Shown here: piece after piece, positions 26,273 through 35,810 of the stretch | Layout: each line of letters begins with the position of its first letter | How positions within the stretch are numbered: position 1 is the first letter of the stretch | DNA from: Anaerostipes hominis (ex Lee et al. 2021) | GTDB lineage: Bacteria > Bacillota > Clostridia > Lachnospirales > Lachnospiraceae | Reading direction: 5' to 3' | Assembly (NCBI RefSeq): GCF_002270485.1 | Contig: NZ_NQOG01000004.1 | Span: 122,170 to 186,169 of the forward strand | Length of the DNA stretch: 64,000 bases | The notes under the pieces: model-generated | The model's input: the letters and a program-made list of their open reading frames with translations, nothing else | Told to the model about the DNA's origin: nothing | Database searches by the model: none | Translations under genes and position numbers: made by a program

Positions 26273-28480
26273 CTAATTTTGCTCGGTTTTCTTTAATTTT
26301 GCAAAGGAAGCAAACATCTTTTTTACACCGTGTTTATCAAAGTCTACCGTAACCTCATAATCCCGGCCTCCGGAGACAATTTCCATGACGGTACCCTGGC
26401 CGAATTTGATATGGCTCACACGGTCGCCTGCGCCATAAGAAAGCGACTCTGCCTTTGGTTCTGCAAATTGATGTTTTTGGAACGGTTTTCGGAACTGAGT
26501 CCTTCGGTTGGATGAAAAAATATCATGATCCGGACGCTTGTCATTTAGATTAACGCCGTAATCCAGCTTTAAAAGCTCCTGAGGGATCTCATCGATGAAA
26601 CGGGACACCTTGTTAAACTGAGTTCTTCCCTGCATCATCCTGCGCTTTGCGGCACTCAGATAAAGGCGTTCTTTGGCTCTGGTAATTCCCACATAACAAA
26701 GCCTCCGCTCCTCCTCCAGTTCTTCCTGGTCTTCAGAGATAATGGTCATATAACTCGGGAAAATCCCGTCCTCCATTCCGCTCATAAATACATATGGGAA
26801 CTCCAGCCCCTTTGCACTGTGGAGTGTCATGAGGACGACCCTGTTGTCTGAATCTTCCAGGCTGTCGATGTCTGCTACCAGAGCGATTTCCTCGAGGAGA
26901 CCCGAAAGTGTAGGGTCCTCCGCAGCCTCTTCATATGCAACGATTTTATTCAGAAGTTCATTGATATTTTCTATTCTGACCAGGGCCTCTTCCGTTCCCT
27001 CGGCCTCAAGTCCGGTTACATACCCTGTCTGCTTCAAAATATAGTGAAACAGGTCTTCCAGGCTTCCCTTCTGTGCCTGTTCCCTGAAATCCGCAATGAG
27101 TTCTGAAAACTTTTCGATTTTTCTCTTTGCATTGGCAAGGGATTCTATCTGTCTTGCCTCAAAGCAGGCATCCAAAAACCCTATATTCTGCTCGATCGCA
27201 TAGGTCTGAACCTTGTCGATGGTCGTCGCGCCGATCCCTCTCCGGGGAACATTGATGATCCTTTTCACTGCCAGATCGTCAAGGCCGTTGTCCACAGCCT
27301 TCAGATAACAGATCACGTCCTTTACTTCTTTTCTCTGATAGAAATTCATTCCGCCCACGATCCGGTAAGGAATATTTTTAATCATAAATTTCTCTTCAAA
27401 AATACGGGACTGTGCATTGGTCCGGTAAAGAATCGCGATATTTTTATAGTTCACACCATCCTTTGCCAGGCGGCCGATCTCTTCGACGATCTGTCCCGCC
27501 TCTTCATATTCTGTCCCATATTGGTGAAATACAATCGAATCTCCGTCGTCATTTTCTGTCCAAAGGGCTTTTTCTTTCCGGCCCTTATTGTTTTTGATGA
27601 CTTCATTGGCGGCATTCAGGATATTCTTCGTGGAGCGGTAATTCTGTTCCAATTTGATTACTTCGGCATCCTGAAATACTCCTTCAAAGTTTAAAATATT
27701 TTTGATATTAGCACCCCGGAATTTGTAGATGGACTGATCGTCATCGCCTACGACACAGAGATTCTGATACTTCCTTGCCAGCATGCTGATGAGCTGAAAC
27801 TGGATGGTATTTGTATCCTGGTACTCATCCACCATGATATAGCGGAAGCGTTCCTGATAATAGTCCAAAACTTCAGGGTGAAACTGAAACAGCTCTACTG
27901 TTTTAAATAAAAGATCGTCAAAGTCCAAGGCATTGTTGGCCTTCAGCTGTTTTTGGTATTCCTTATAGATTTCTGCAATTTTCTTTTTCTTAAAATCAAA
28001 ATTATACCGGGTCTCGTATTCTCCCGGTGTCATAAACTCATCTTTCGCTGAGGAGATTGCATTCATCACGGCACGCTCCGGCAGACTTTTTGTGTCCACC
28101 CTGAACTGCTTGCAGATGCCCCGGATCAAAGACTTCTGGTCATCGCTGTCATAAATGGTAAAACTGTTGTCATAGCCAAGCTTGTCGATATGTCTCCTCA
28201 ATATGCGGACACAGGTAGAATGAAACGTGCTGACCCATATATGTTCCGCTCCGGAACCCACCAGGGCATCCACACGCTCTCTCATCTCTCTGGCTGCTTT
28301 ATTGGTAAATGTTATCGCCATGATGTGGTAGGGATTGACTCCCTGTTCGATCAGATAGGCGATCCTGTGGGTCAGGACCCTTGTCTTGCCTGAGCCTGCG
28401 CCGGCCAGCAGAAGCAGAGGCCCTTCCGTACAAAATACGGCTTCCCGCTGCTGTTCATTCAATGTATCATATATGCTCAT
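26273..28480 (-). CDS. pcrA: ATP-dependent DNA helicase PcrA (UvrD/Rep family)
   Basis: 735 residues, usual length. Walker A AGAGSGKTRVLTHRIAYLI (about 27-45), motif II VDEYQDTN, motif [16 protein letters not shown], motif IV NYRSTKNIL, motif [17 protein letters not shown], motif VI EERRLCYVGITRAKERL. The C-terminal region ends with a Tudor-like segment (GDRVSHIKFGQGTVMEI) seen in PcrA, which contacts RNA polymerase. Roles in repair and replication-fork clearance. Confidence 0.96.
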   Translation of the reverse strand: MSIYDTLNEQQREAVFCTEGPLLLLAGAGSGKTRVLTHRIAYLIEQGVNPYHIMAITFTNKAAREMRERVDALVGSGAEHIWVSTFHSTCVRILRRHIDKLGYDNSFTIYDSDDQKSLIRGICKQFRVDTKSLPERAVMNAISSAKDEFMTPGEYETRYNFDFKKKKIAEIYKEYQKQLKANNALDFDDLLFKTVELFQFHPEVLDYYQERFRYIMVDEYQDTNTIQFQLISMLARKYQNLCVVGDDDQSIYKFRGANIKNILNFEGVFQDAEVIKLEQNYRSTKNILNAANEVIKNNKGRKEKALWTENDDGDSIVFHQYGTEYEEAGQIVEEIGRLAKDGVNYKNIAILYRTNAQSRIFEEKFMIKNIPYRIVGGMNFYQRKEVKDVICYLKAVDNGLDDLAVKRIINVPRRGIGATTIDKVQTYAIEQNIGFLDACFEARQIESLANAKRKIEKFSELIADFREQAQKGSLEDLFHYILKQTGYVTGLEAEGTEEALVRIENINELLNKIVAYEEAAEDPTLSGLLEEIALVADIDSLEDSDNRVVLMTLHSAKGLEFPYVFMSGMEDGIFPSYMTIISEDQEELEEERRLCYVGITRAKERLYLSAAKRRMMQGRTQFNKVSRFIDEIPQELLKLDYGVNLNDKRPDHDIFSSNRRTQFRKPFQKHQFAEPKAESLSYGAGDRVSHIKFGQGTVMEIVSGGRDYEVTVDFDKHGVKKMFASFAKLKKTEQN

Positions 28481-28649
28481 ATGTAATATCCTTTCTTGCT
28501 TCTGTTCTACTTCTGTTTAACCTTCCTTTCCGGTAAGACTAACTACTATTATACTACATCCGGTCAAAACAAAGAAGCGATAAATGTGCCTGAGTTTTTA
28601 CACCCCGCCTCCGGAACAGAAATTCTGCGGAAAATGTCATATCAGAGAC

Positions 28650-28678
28650 TTGTCATATAGTTTAATAAACCGTATAAT
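28650..28678 (+). promoter_or_regulatory. Sigma-A promoter of the DUF1836 gene
   Basis: TTGTCA (28650-28655), 17-bp spacer, TATAAT (28673-28678), 31 bp before the start codon. Confidence 0.85.
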
Positions 28679-28709
28679 GTAGTTATCATGCAATCAAGGA
28701 GGACGATGT

Positions 28710-29318
28710 ATGGATGATTTAAAAGAAAAACTTTCAAAGTGGCTGGAATTAGACTATATTCTACCGGAAGATATTCCAAATATCGACCTTTATATGGACC
28801 AGATCACGACCTTTATGGACACAGAACTAAAAAATTCCACACGGTTTAAGGGAGATAAGATCTTTACCAAAACAATGATCAATAATTATTCAAAAAATGA
28901 TCTGCTGCCGCCTTCCAGCAAAAAGAAATACTCCAGAAATCATATGATTCTTTTAATCTATATCTATTACCTGAAAAACTTCATGTCTATCTCAGACATC
29001 AAGTCTCTTCTGGCCCCGCTGAAAAATCACTTTTATGACGATGACAGGGAACTGTCGTTTTTCGATATCTATGAGGAGATTTATCAGCTGGAACACAGAC
29101 AGAAACCGGTAATCGCGGAATCTGTGGCGGATGACCTGAAAAAGGCCAGGGAATCTTTTGCTTTCGTGGAGGACGAAAAGGACAGGGATCTGCTTCAGCA
29201 TTTTTCCTTCATCACACTTTTGTGCTATGATATTTATGCTAAAAAACAGCTGATTGAGAAAATGATCGACAATTTCTATACTGACAATCCAGAAAAAGAA
29301 AAAAAGAGAAAAAAATGA
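28710..29318 (+). CDS. DUF1836 domain protein (MerR-like HTH)
   Basis: 202 residues. The segment TKTMINNYSKNDLLPPSSKKKYSRNHMILLIYIYYLKNFMSISDIKSLL in pattern is the DUF1836 hallmark: a MerR-like winged helix with the characteristic asparagine-tyrosine-leucine turn. Probably a transcription factor; targets unknown. RBS AAGGAGGA. Convergent with yerC. Confidence 0.88.
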   Translation: MDDLKEKLSKWLELDYILPEDIPNIDLYMDQITTFMDTELKNSTRFKGDKIFTKTMINNYSKNDLLPPSSKKKYSRNHMILLIYIYYLKNFMSISDIKSLLAPLKNHFYDDDRELSFFDIYEEIYQLEHRQKPVIAESVADDLKKARESFAFVEDEKDRDLLQHFSFITLLCYDIYAKKQLIEKMIDNFYTDNPEKEKKRKK

Positions 29319-29334
29319 AGAAATAGACGAAAGC

Positions 29335-29622
29335 CTATTTCTTCATTCTGTTAAATACCAAATCATATCCGTCGCTTCCGTAGTTTAAAGAACGGTTGAC
29401 CCTGCTGATCGTAGCCGTGGATGCGCCCGTCTTCTCTGCCACTTCCAGATACGTATGCTTTTCCCTGAGCATAGAAGCCACTTCAAAACGCTGCGCCAGG
29501 GATTCCAGTTCGTTCACCGTACATAAATCTTCAAAGAAAGTAAAACACTCTTCCTCTGTCTCCAACGTAAGAATCGCCTGAAACAGCCGTTTAGCGGCTT
29601 CCGTTTTAATCTTTTTGCTCAT
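29335..29622 (-). CDS. YerC/YecD-type TrpR-like regulator
   Basis: 95 residues. The TrpR-like HTH reads LAQRFEVASMLREKHTYLEVAEKTGASTATISRVNRSLNYG in pattern, with the conserved TISRVNR. In Bacillus, yerC lies upstream of pcrB-pcrA; here it is near pcrA but separated by the DUF1836 gene. Regulon uncertain. Confidence 0.9.
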   Translation of the reverse strand: MSKKIKTEAAKRLFQAILTLETEEECFTFFEDLCTVNELESLAQRFEVASMLREKHTYLEVAEKTGASTATISRVNRSLNYGSDGYDLVFNRMKK

Positions 29623-29766
29623 AATATGCTGCTCCTTTTCCTGCTTCGAAATTTCGATGCTTGATTAGTTTTAATATACAACATCAGCGCGTTAAAGTAA
29701 AGAAGATTTGCACCGATTTTTCCGCTGTGCATACTCTATGAAATAAAGTATTTTTTAGGAGTTTTT

Positions 29767-30212
29767 ATGAAAGCAAAAAAACTTGCTGCCGTGTTCCTGA
29801 CTTCTGTACTGGCTCTGGGCGTTTTGTCCGGATGCGGAACATCTAAATCCGAAGGAGAGACAAAAAAGCTCACCAAGGTCACCTTAAACGAAGTTACCCA
29901 CTCTGTCTTCTACGCTCCCCAGTATGTAGCCATTGAAAAAGGATATTTCAAGGATGAGGGCATTGACCTGAAGGTTGATACAGGATTCGGTGCAGATAAG
30001 AGCATGACCGCTCTGATCTCCGGGAATGCAGACATAGGCTTCATGGGGCCGGAAGCCAGCATCTATCAGTACAACGAAGGAAACCAGGACTATGCCGTCA
30101 ACTTTGCGCAGCTGACCCAGCGCGCAGGCAACTTCCTCGTTTCCAGAAAAAAGATCAAAAACTTCTCATGGAACGATATCAAGGGCAAAGAAGTAATTGG
30201 CGGACGAAAGGG
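29767..30212 (+). pseudogene. NMT1/SsuA-type solute-binding lipoprotein, 5' part, interrupted
   Basis: Lipoprotein signal (VFLTSVLALGVLSGCG) and the N-terminal lobe of an NMT1/THI5/SsuA-like binding protein (APQYVAIEKGYFKDEGIDLKVDTGFGADKSMTALISGNADIGFMGPE). The frame is host-derived up to KGKEVIGGRKG, then runs into the 18-kb element and stops at 30223-30225 (VVH-stop). The other half resumes at 48,444 (GMPQMIFEYVLKKQ). Joined, it gives an ordinary ~336-residue protein for uptake of a sulfonate, nitrile or pyrimidine-like substrate. RBS TTAGGAG. Disrupted by the element, restored on precise excision. Confidence 0.93.
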
Positions 30213-30240
30213 TGTTGTTCACTAATCAATGTAAATCTTG
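30200..30240. other. attL
   Basis: Host half ending ..ACGAAAG, GG core at 30211-30212, then the attP half TGTTGTTCACTAATCAATG and onward to TAAATCTTG. The attP half is an imperfect inverted copy of the one at attR. Confidence 0.88.
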
Positions 30241-30386
30241 AATCTATCGTTATTATATGTAACTGGATTGATGGTTTGACTAAGGCAAAAGCCTTACATT
30301 CAGCCATCATGTAACAATTTTATAAGACTTTTATCGAAAGGCGTTCCTTGATTGGAGCGACTTTTCTACATTAGGAGGAATTTACA

Positions 30387-32177
30387 TTGAATAAAAACTT
30401 TTTAGAACACTATATGAAAACCAAACCAGAAACCAATGAACAGAAATATCTGTTTCTCGTAGATAATCAGGATATCGCATTTGCAATTCTTAGTGCGGAA
30501 TATCCAGCTGTTACACTTTTATACGGACAGCAAGGCTATCATGATATAGACAGCTTCATCGAATATATGGATGAAATCGCCTATACCGGAACATATCAGA
30601 TGGACTACATTTACGTTCCCGCCTGTTCCAGTAAGAAAACGAATGATTCTCTGGAGCAATATTTCCAGAATAATTATCTCACTTATCGTAAGGGATGGAT
30701 TCTATTTAAAGACAAAGAATACCTTGCCAAACCAGAGCATTTGCTCCAGATAAAAGCAGTTATATCGGATTTTATCAAGCGGTTTGAAGGACAAGGAACA
30801 GACCAACCGGATTTAAACAAATTTCATAGATTTAACGAACAAGGAAAGCGAATCGGTGTATTTGATATGGAGATTGTAGATTATCTGATACAGACGGTTC
30901 CTTTTTTTATGCTAGAAAATACACCTTATATCTATGAAAGTGGCTGCTATCACGAAGATGCTAATGGAATTCGCTTAAAATCCCATATTCAGAAGCTGCT
31001 CTATCGTGATTGCATTAAAGCAACTACTATTCAGGGCATTTATAATCTTTTGGTATCTCAGCCACAGGTACAGAAACGATTTACAGACCTTAACAATCAG
31101 CCATCGCATTGGGTCAATTTCCAGAATGGATATTTTGATGTGATGGAGTGGAAATTAATTGAACATGAAACGAAATATCTGATGATTAATCAAATACCTT
31201 TTTCTTTTTATCCAGATCAAGCGGAAACTGTTCTTACTGGTGGAACACATATCCGCAAGTATCTGGATTTTTCTATTTCAGATGAAACCGATCAGCAGAC
31301 TTTCTGGCAGTATCTTGGATATTGTATGACTACCGATACTCGTTTTCAAAAATTTCTAATGATAAAAGGGAAAGGCGGAACTGGTAAATCCATTGCAATT
31401 TCTTTTATACAACACATCGTTGGTTCTGGTAATTATGCCAGTATGTCACTACAGAATTTGAACCAGCGATTTTATCCTACGGGATTGTTTGGAAAGTTAT
31501 TAAATGCTTGTGCGGATATTCCAAGCACCGCTATGGAAAGTGTTGATATCATCAAGAAAGCAGTTGGGGAAGATACGCTACTTTATGAAAAGAAAGGACA
31601 AGACCCGACACAATTTAACAGTAATGCAAAATTGTTGTTTTCAGCCAATAAAATGCCCTTGAATCTGGATGATAAAACAAACGCTTACTACCGCCGTTTA
31701 TTGGTTCTAGATATTAACCGTACGATTCCAGAAGAAGAAAAAGATTCTAAGCTAAAAGAAAAAATGTGCAATGAATCTGACTATGCCATCCACATGGCAA
31801 TGCTGGCATTGAAACAGTTATACACCGATAATCATTTTATTGAAAGTGATCACAGTAAAGAATGTATTGCACATCTTTATCGTTCCGCTGACAGCGTAAA
31901 AGCATTTACCGATGATATGCTCTGTCATAAACTCGGTGAGAAAATAAAACGTAGTGAAGTGTACAAGATGTATGAAGAATACTGTGAGGATAACGGACGA
32001 ACACCGCATGGCAAGTCACGATTCTGGGAATATATAGCTGACAAAGGGTATATGATTAAACGTTATTCTGATGGAGCTTATTATTTTAAAGATACTTCTG
32101 TGAAAGAATCAGATTTTGAAACGATGGACGATACGATAGCGAATCCATTTGAACAGATGGATTTATCTTTATCGTAA
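30387..32177 (+). CDS. P4-type primase/SF3 helicase (replication protein)
   Basis: 596 residues. Middle region resembles the D5_N domain (QKLLYRDCIKATTIQGIYNLLVSQP); the SF3 helicase has Walker A MIKGKGGTGKSIAISFI (about 328-344), Walker B-like LLNACADIP, and motif C KLLFSANKMP. Start context TTAGGAGGAATTTACATTG uses TTG at 30387. Such proteins start replication of phage or mobile elements, presumably copying the excised circle. First gene downstream of attL, and in the circular form would follow the recombinase. Confidence 0.88.
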   Translation: MNKNFLEHYMKTKPETNEQKYLFLVDNQDIAFAILSAEYPAVTLLYGQQGYHDIDSFIEYMDEIAYTGTYQMDYIYVPACSSKKTNDSLEQYFQNNYLTYRKGWILFKDKEYLAKPEHLLQIKAVISDFIKRFEGQGTDQPDLNKFHRFNEQGKRIGVFDMEIVDYLIQTVPFFMLENTPYIYESGCYHEDANGIRLKSHIQKLLYRDCIKATTIQGIYNLLVSQPQVQKRFTDLNNQPSHWVNFQNGYFDVMEWKLIEHETKYLMINQIPFSFYPDQAETVLTGGTHIRKYLDFSISDETDQQTFWQYLGYCMTTDTRFQKFLMIKGKGGTGKSIAISFIQHIVGSGNYASMSLQNLNQRFYPTGLFGKLLNACADIPSTAMESVDIIKKAVGEDTLLYEKKGQDPTQFNSNAKLLFSANKMPLNLDDKTNAYYRRLLVLDINRTIPEEEKDSKLKEKMCNESDYAIHMAMLALKQLYTDNHFIESDHSKECIAHLYRSADSVKAFTDDMLCHKLGEKIKRSEVYKMYEEYCEDNGRTPHGKSRFWEYIADKGYMIKRYSDGAYYFKDTSVKESDFETMDDTIANPFEQMDLSLS

Positions 32178-32423
32178 AATGACAGAAATGATAGAAATGA
32201 CAAAATGCAGATGGATATTCTTGGATATGGAGACTCATGGAAAATCGATTGATGTAGCATGGTATCATTTTTGCCATTTTGTCATACTGCGCTTGCTGCA
32301 TTGAATATTGGTTAAATTTATTTCTTGTTAATTAACATCTGCTCAATTGTTGTTTTCTTTTGACTTTGTTATGATTGAACTATAGACAACGGCCGGTGTT
32401 AAAACTTTAAGGAGGCTTGAACG

Positions 32424-33458
32424 ATGCAGATAGGAAAAACAATTCGAAAATATAGAAAAGAAAAAGGTATGACGCAAGAGGAAATGGCAAATCGTTTGGG
32501 TGTAACAACGCCTGCTGTGAATAAATGGGAGAATGAAAATTCGTATCCAGACATTACGTTGCTTGCACCAATCGCACGACTACTTGGGATATCTCTTGAT
32601 ACACTACTTTCTTTCCAGGAAGAACTGACAAAAGAAGAAATTGCTTCGATTGTCATGGAAGCAGACCAAAAACTGAAAACTGAAGCTTATGATAAAGTTT
32701 TCCGTTGGGCGAAATCTATCATCGAATCTTATCCAAATTGTTTGATGTTGATTTTGCAACTGGCAACGATTCTTGATGCACAGCGTTTGATAAAAGAAAT
32801 TCCAAATGCCAGGGACTATGATGACTATATCTTAAAATGTTACAAGCGAGCATTAGAAAGTGACGAAGAAACTCTTCGCACCAGTGCCGCAGATTCTCTT
32901 TTTGGGTATTATTCAAGAAATGGACAATACGAGACTGCTGAACAATACTTACAGTATTATTCTATGCAAAATCCACTGCGTAAATTAAAACAGGGAATTA
33001 TTTATAGCAAAACAAATCGAAGAGATGAAGCATATAAACTCTACGAAGAGATATTATTTTCTGAATACCAAATTCTCAGTATGACTTTGAACAGTTTATA
33101 TGCTCTCAGTTTAGAAGAACAAAATTATGAGAAAGCCCATTTATTTACAAACAAGCAGCAAGAACTGGCAAAATTATTTGAAATGGGCAAATATCATGAA
33201 GTATCCAGTAAACTGGATCTGGCAACTACCGAACAAGATGTCGATACTGTATTAGACACAATGGAAACAATGCTTGCCTCCCTTAATGATATCACCAGTT
33301 TTTTGAACTCCCCACTATATGAACACATGGTGTTCAAAAAATCAAACAATACATTTTCGGAACAATTAAAACAAGAGTTATTGAATTGCTTCCAGGATAA
33401 AGAAACCTACGGATTTCTTGAAGGCAATGATCGATGGCATAAAATGATACAAAAATAA
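32424..33458 (+). CDS. XRE-family regulator with TPR-like C-terminus
   Basis: 344 residues. The N-terminal HTH_3 (IGKTIRKYRKEKGMTQEEMANRLGVTTPAVNKWENENSYPDITLLAPIARLLGISLDTLL in pattern) is followed by ~270 residues of helical repeats resembling tetratricopeptides, as in Rgg/PlcR-like or BldD-like peptide-responsive regulators. RBS AAGGAGG. Precedes the mobilisation region; may control excision or transfer. Ligand unknown. Confidence 0.85.
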   Translation: MQIGKTIRKYRKEKGMTQEEMANRLGVTTPAVNKWENENSYPDITLLAPIARLLGISLDTLLSFQEELTKEEIASIVMEADQKLKTEAYDKVFRWAKSIIESYPNCLMLILQLATILDAQRLIKEIPNARDYDDYILKCYKRALESDEETLRTSAADSLFGYYSRNGQYETAEQYLQYYSMQNPLRKLKQGIIYSKTNRRDEAYKLYEEILFSEYQILSMTLNSLYALSLEEQNYEKAHLFTNKQQELAKLFEMGKYHEVSSKLDLATTEQDVDTVLDTMETMLASLNDITSFLNSPLYEHMVFKKSNNTFSEQLKQELLNCFQDKETYGFLEGNDRWHKMIQK

Positions 33459-33499
33459 TCAGCATAAATTTGTAACTGAATATGACCACTTAGGTCAGA

Positions 33500-33780
33500 C
33501 GAAGCAGCCGATGTATTTTGAGCGAAGAGCCAATGCATCGGCTTTTCTTATGCCAAATTATCCTGCGAATGATTTGGAATAAACCGATAGAACTGAATGG
33601 AGTCATTTTTATGATGAAATCTGTTCTTTCGGTGCAGGTGTACAGAGGAATGCAATGCCTTTGTGCATGGGTACAGGGAATGCAATACCCCTGTGCAGGT
33701 CAAGGGCGCCGCCTTGCCCAGTTTAGTGGCGTTTCGCCACTTAGTACTGGGTATATTATATATTACTTGACGCAAAAAGC
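33500..33780 (+). other. Candidate oriT region upstream of the relaxase
   Basis: About 390 bp without a credible gene. It holds a hairpin AGCCGATG..CATCGGCT (about 33505-33544), two ~32-bp imperfect tandem repeats centred on GGAATGCAAT (33632-33699), and a two-part cruciform: CCCAGT (33717-33722)/ACTGGG (33746-33751) around AGTGGCG-TTT-CGCCACT (33725-33741). Repeats plus nested hairpins next to a relaxase gene are typical of oriT; the nick site is not identified. Confidence 0.5.
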
Positions 33781-33849
33781 AACAAGGAATCAGCTTCGCT
33801 GTCTAAATCCCTTTCAGGGAAATTTTTCAAAGAATGGAGGAACATCAAA

Positions 33850-35085
33850 ATGAAATTAACAAGGCACAATGGTCGTGCCGGAAAAAACGGTGCTTACAAT
33901 CCCAAGCACAACGACCGCAGTTTTAATATTAACAATAGTGAACACATCAATAAAGAACGAGCAAAAGGAAATATTTACTGGGACTGCTTCAACGGATATC
34001 GTACTTTTTATGACAAAGAAAAAGAATGTGAACTGGCAAATACATTCGAAGAAGTGGAAGAACTTTATTACTCTAATCATTATAGAGAATTTATCGAAGG
34101 TCAAAATATTAGGAATATCAAAAATCGTCACCCAGAACGTAACCGTACCACATCAGATATCTTAAAACACAAAAAGACTTGCCCAGAAGAAACTATTTAT
34201 CAGATTGGTAATTTGGATAATCATGTTTCACCAGATATATTATTACAAGTAGTTACAGATTTTATGGTTGAAATTACCGAGCGCTTCGGCACTCACGTTC
34301 ACATATTGGACTGGGCACTTCATTTGGATGAGAGTACACCTCACATCCATGAACACCATGTATTCGATTGCGAAAATAAATATGGAGAATTGTTTCCACA
34401 ACAGGAAAAAGCATTAGAACAGCTTGGATTTGATTTGCCCAATCCAGAAAAACCAGCAGGAAGAAACAATAATCGAAAAATGGTATTTGATTCTGCCTGT
34501 CGTGTATTGCTCTTTGATATTGCAAAAAATTATGGACTCCAATTAGAAGAAGAACCAGAATACGGCGGGCGAAAATATCTGGAAAAGCAAGATTTTATTC
34601 TTGCCAAGCAGAAAGAACAGTTGAAACTTCAAGAAGAAAAACTTGACGAGTTGACTATGAAAATTGAAGACATAGAAACTTTAATTGATGAGGTCTCCGA
34701 TATTACTTATGACAAAGCTGTTGAAATTGTTACTGCTACCGTCAAAAAAGAAACCTATCTGGAAGATATCCGATTGGTGGAAGAATCAAAAAATTGGGTA
34801 CTTTCTCCAGAACGAAAAGCGTCTAAGAAAGAGCGTGAATATGCAGTCAAACGATTAGACGGAGTAATTGCCAAGATCAAAAATGCTATGCAAAACACTG
34901 TCCAAAAAATCCAGGGCAAGCTCCTGCAACCAGACGTAAAGAAAGCCGGAACAGAACAAATGAAAACAAAAGCAAGGGCATCTGTTCTTTCAAAACTATC
35001 TAAAGCCAAAGTGACCGCAGATCAGAAGAATCAAGAACGTATTTCTCAAACAAAAATTCATGCGTTCAAAGAGAATTCTTTGTAG
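33850..35085 (+). CDS. MobV-like relaxase
   Basis: 411 residues. The N-terminal part contains the metal-binding motif HLDESTPHIHEHHVFD (about 159-174), the HxDE-PHxH signature of MobV/Pre mobilisation proteins; a KH-rich coiled coil follows (about 250-300). Nicks at oriT and pilots single-stranded DNA during mobilisation. RBS AATGGAGGAAC. Directly downstream of the candidate oriT. Confidence 0.82.
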   Translation: MKLTRHNGRAGKNGAYNPKHNDRSFNINNSEHINKERAKGNIYWDCFNGYRTFYDKEKECELANTFEEVEELYYSNHYREFIEGQNIRNIKNRHPERNRTTSDILKHKKTCPEETIYQIGNLDNHVSPDILLQVVTDFMVEITERFGTHVHILDWALHLDESTPHIHEHHVFDCENKYGELFPQQEKALEQLGFDLPNPEKPAGRNNNRKMVFDSACRVLLFDIAKNYGLQLEEEPEYGGRKYLEKQDFILAKQKEQLKLQEEKLDELTMKIEDIETLIDEVSDITYDKAVEIVTATVKKETYLEDIRLVEESKNWVLSPERKASKKEREYAVKRLDGVIAKIKNAMQNTVQKIQGKLLQPDVKKAGTEQMKTKARASVLSKLSKAKVTADQKNQERISQTKIHAFKENSL

Positions 35086-35100
35086 TTTTACAAAAGAAAG

Positions 35101-35126
35101 GGCGAAGCTCAATTATGAACTTCGCC
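35101..35126. terminator. Bidirectional terminator between relaxase and defence operon
   Basis: GGCGAAG (35101-35107) / CTTCGCC (35120-35126) hairpin, with CCTTTCTTTTG on the minus side and GCCTTT on the plus side; lies between convergent genes. Confidence 0.65.
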
Positions 35127-35147
35127 TGCCTTTAAGAATTCTGCTCT

Positions 35148-35810
35148 TTATTTTTGAGGATGCAGATCACATGCGATAACTGTTTTTACAAAACGTTTTG
35201 ATTTTACTCTTGTTGCAATCATACATACCAAATATACTACCACCAAATATATTACTGCTTTTTTGTCGAAAGTGATTAGCTTCATTACAAAAGACAGTAG
35301 TGTATACACAAATGTCATCAAAACTATTATAGTCGCCATATCTCTACACATCAAGTAATCTCTATGCGCAATTAAAACTTTTGTTTCTGATTCATGCTGA
35401 CGTAGTAAATCATGCCACTTGCTGTTTTCATATTGACGACAAGCCTTTTTTTCAGACGGCAAATTATTATATATCTCTTCGTATGATTCAATGGCTTCTG
35501 CTGAGATAAAACGTCCATCTTTAGCATCTGTTTTTATGTCACTAAAAACAGTCTCTCCAGGCATTGGACACCACCAAAACACAATGTATCTTTTTAACTC
35601 ACTTGAAATCATACAATCACAAACAGTAACCAGAGTATAAATAATGCTGGCAAATAAACCAGAGTTAATAATTGTAACGAGTAATTTCATATAATTATTT
35701 TCTTCCAAAATACCATCGAAGGTAATCAGTCCATTTAAACTTAAAATTACTAAAATATTTGCTATAACAAGTGTTTTTAATTCTTTTTCTCTATAGTCTT
35801 TTATATTCAT
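35148..35810 (-). CDS. Four-helix membrane protein, last gene of the defence operon
   Basis: 220 residues. Two helices near the N-terminus (about 14-32, 41-62), a ~90-residue soluble segment, then two more (about 155-177, 182-199). No catalytic motif is evident. The start overlaps the stop of the E2-E1-JAB gene (ATGA), so it is translationally coupled. A 2+2 helix layout with a central domain recalls membrane effectors of nucleotide- or stress-triggered antiviral systems, but no family is recognised; a membrane-disrupting or membrane-sensor role is inference. Confidence 0.72.
   Translation of the reverse strand: MNIKDYREKELKTLVIANILVILSLNGLITFDGILEENNYMKLLVTIINSGLFASIIYTLVTVCDCMISSELKRYIVFWWCPMPGETVFSDIKTDAKDGRFISAEAIESYEEIYNNLPSEKKACRQYENSKWHDLLRQHESETKVLIAHRDYLMCRDMATIIVLMTFVYTLLSFVMKLITFDKKAVIYLVVVYLVCMIATRVKSKRFVKTVIACDLHPQK

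Noticed and set aside
33632..33699. Tandem repeats as a CRISPR or minisatellite
   Set aside because: Only two units, directly upstream of a relaxase; oriT repeats are the better explanation.
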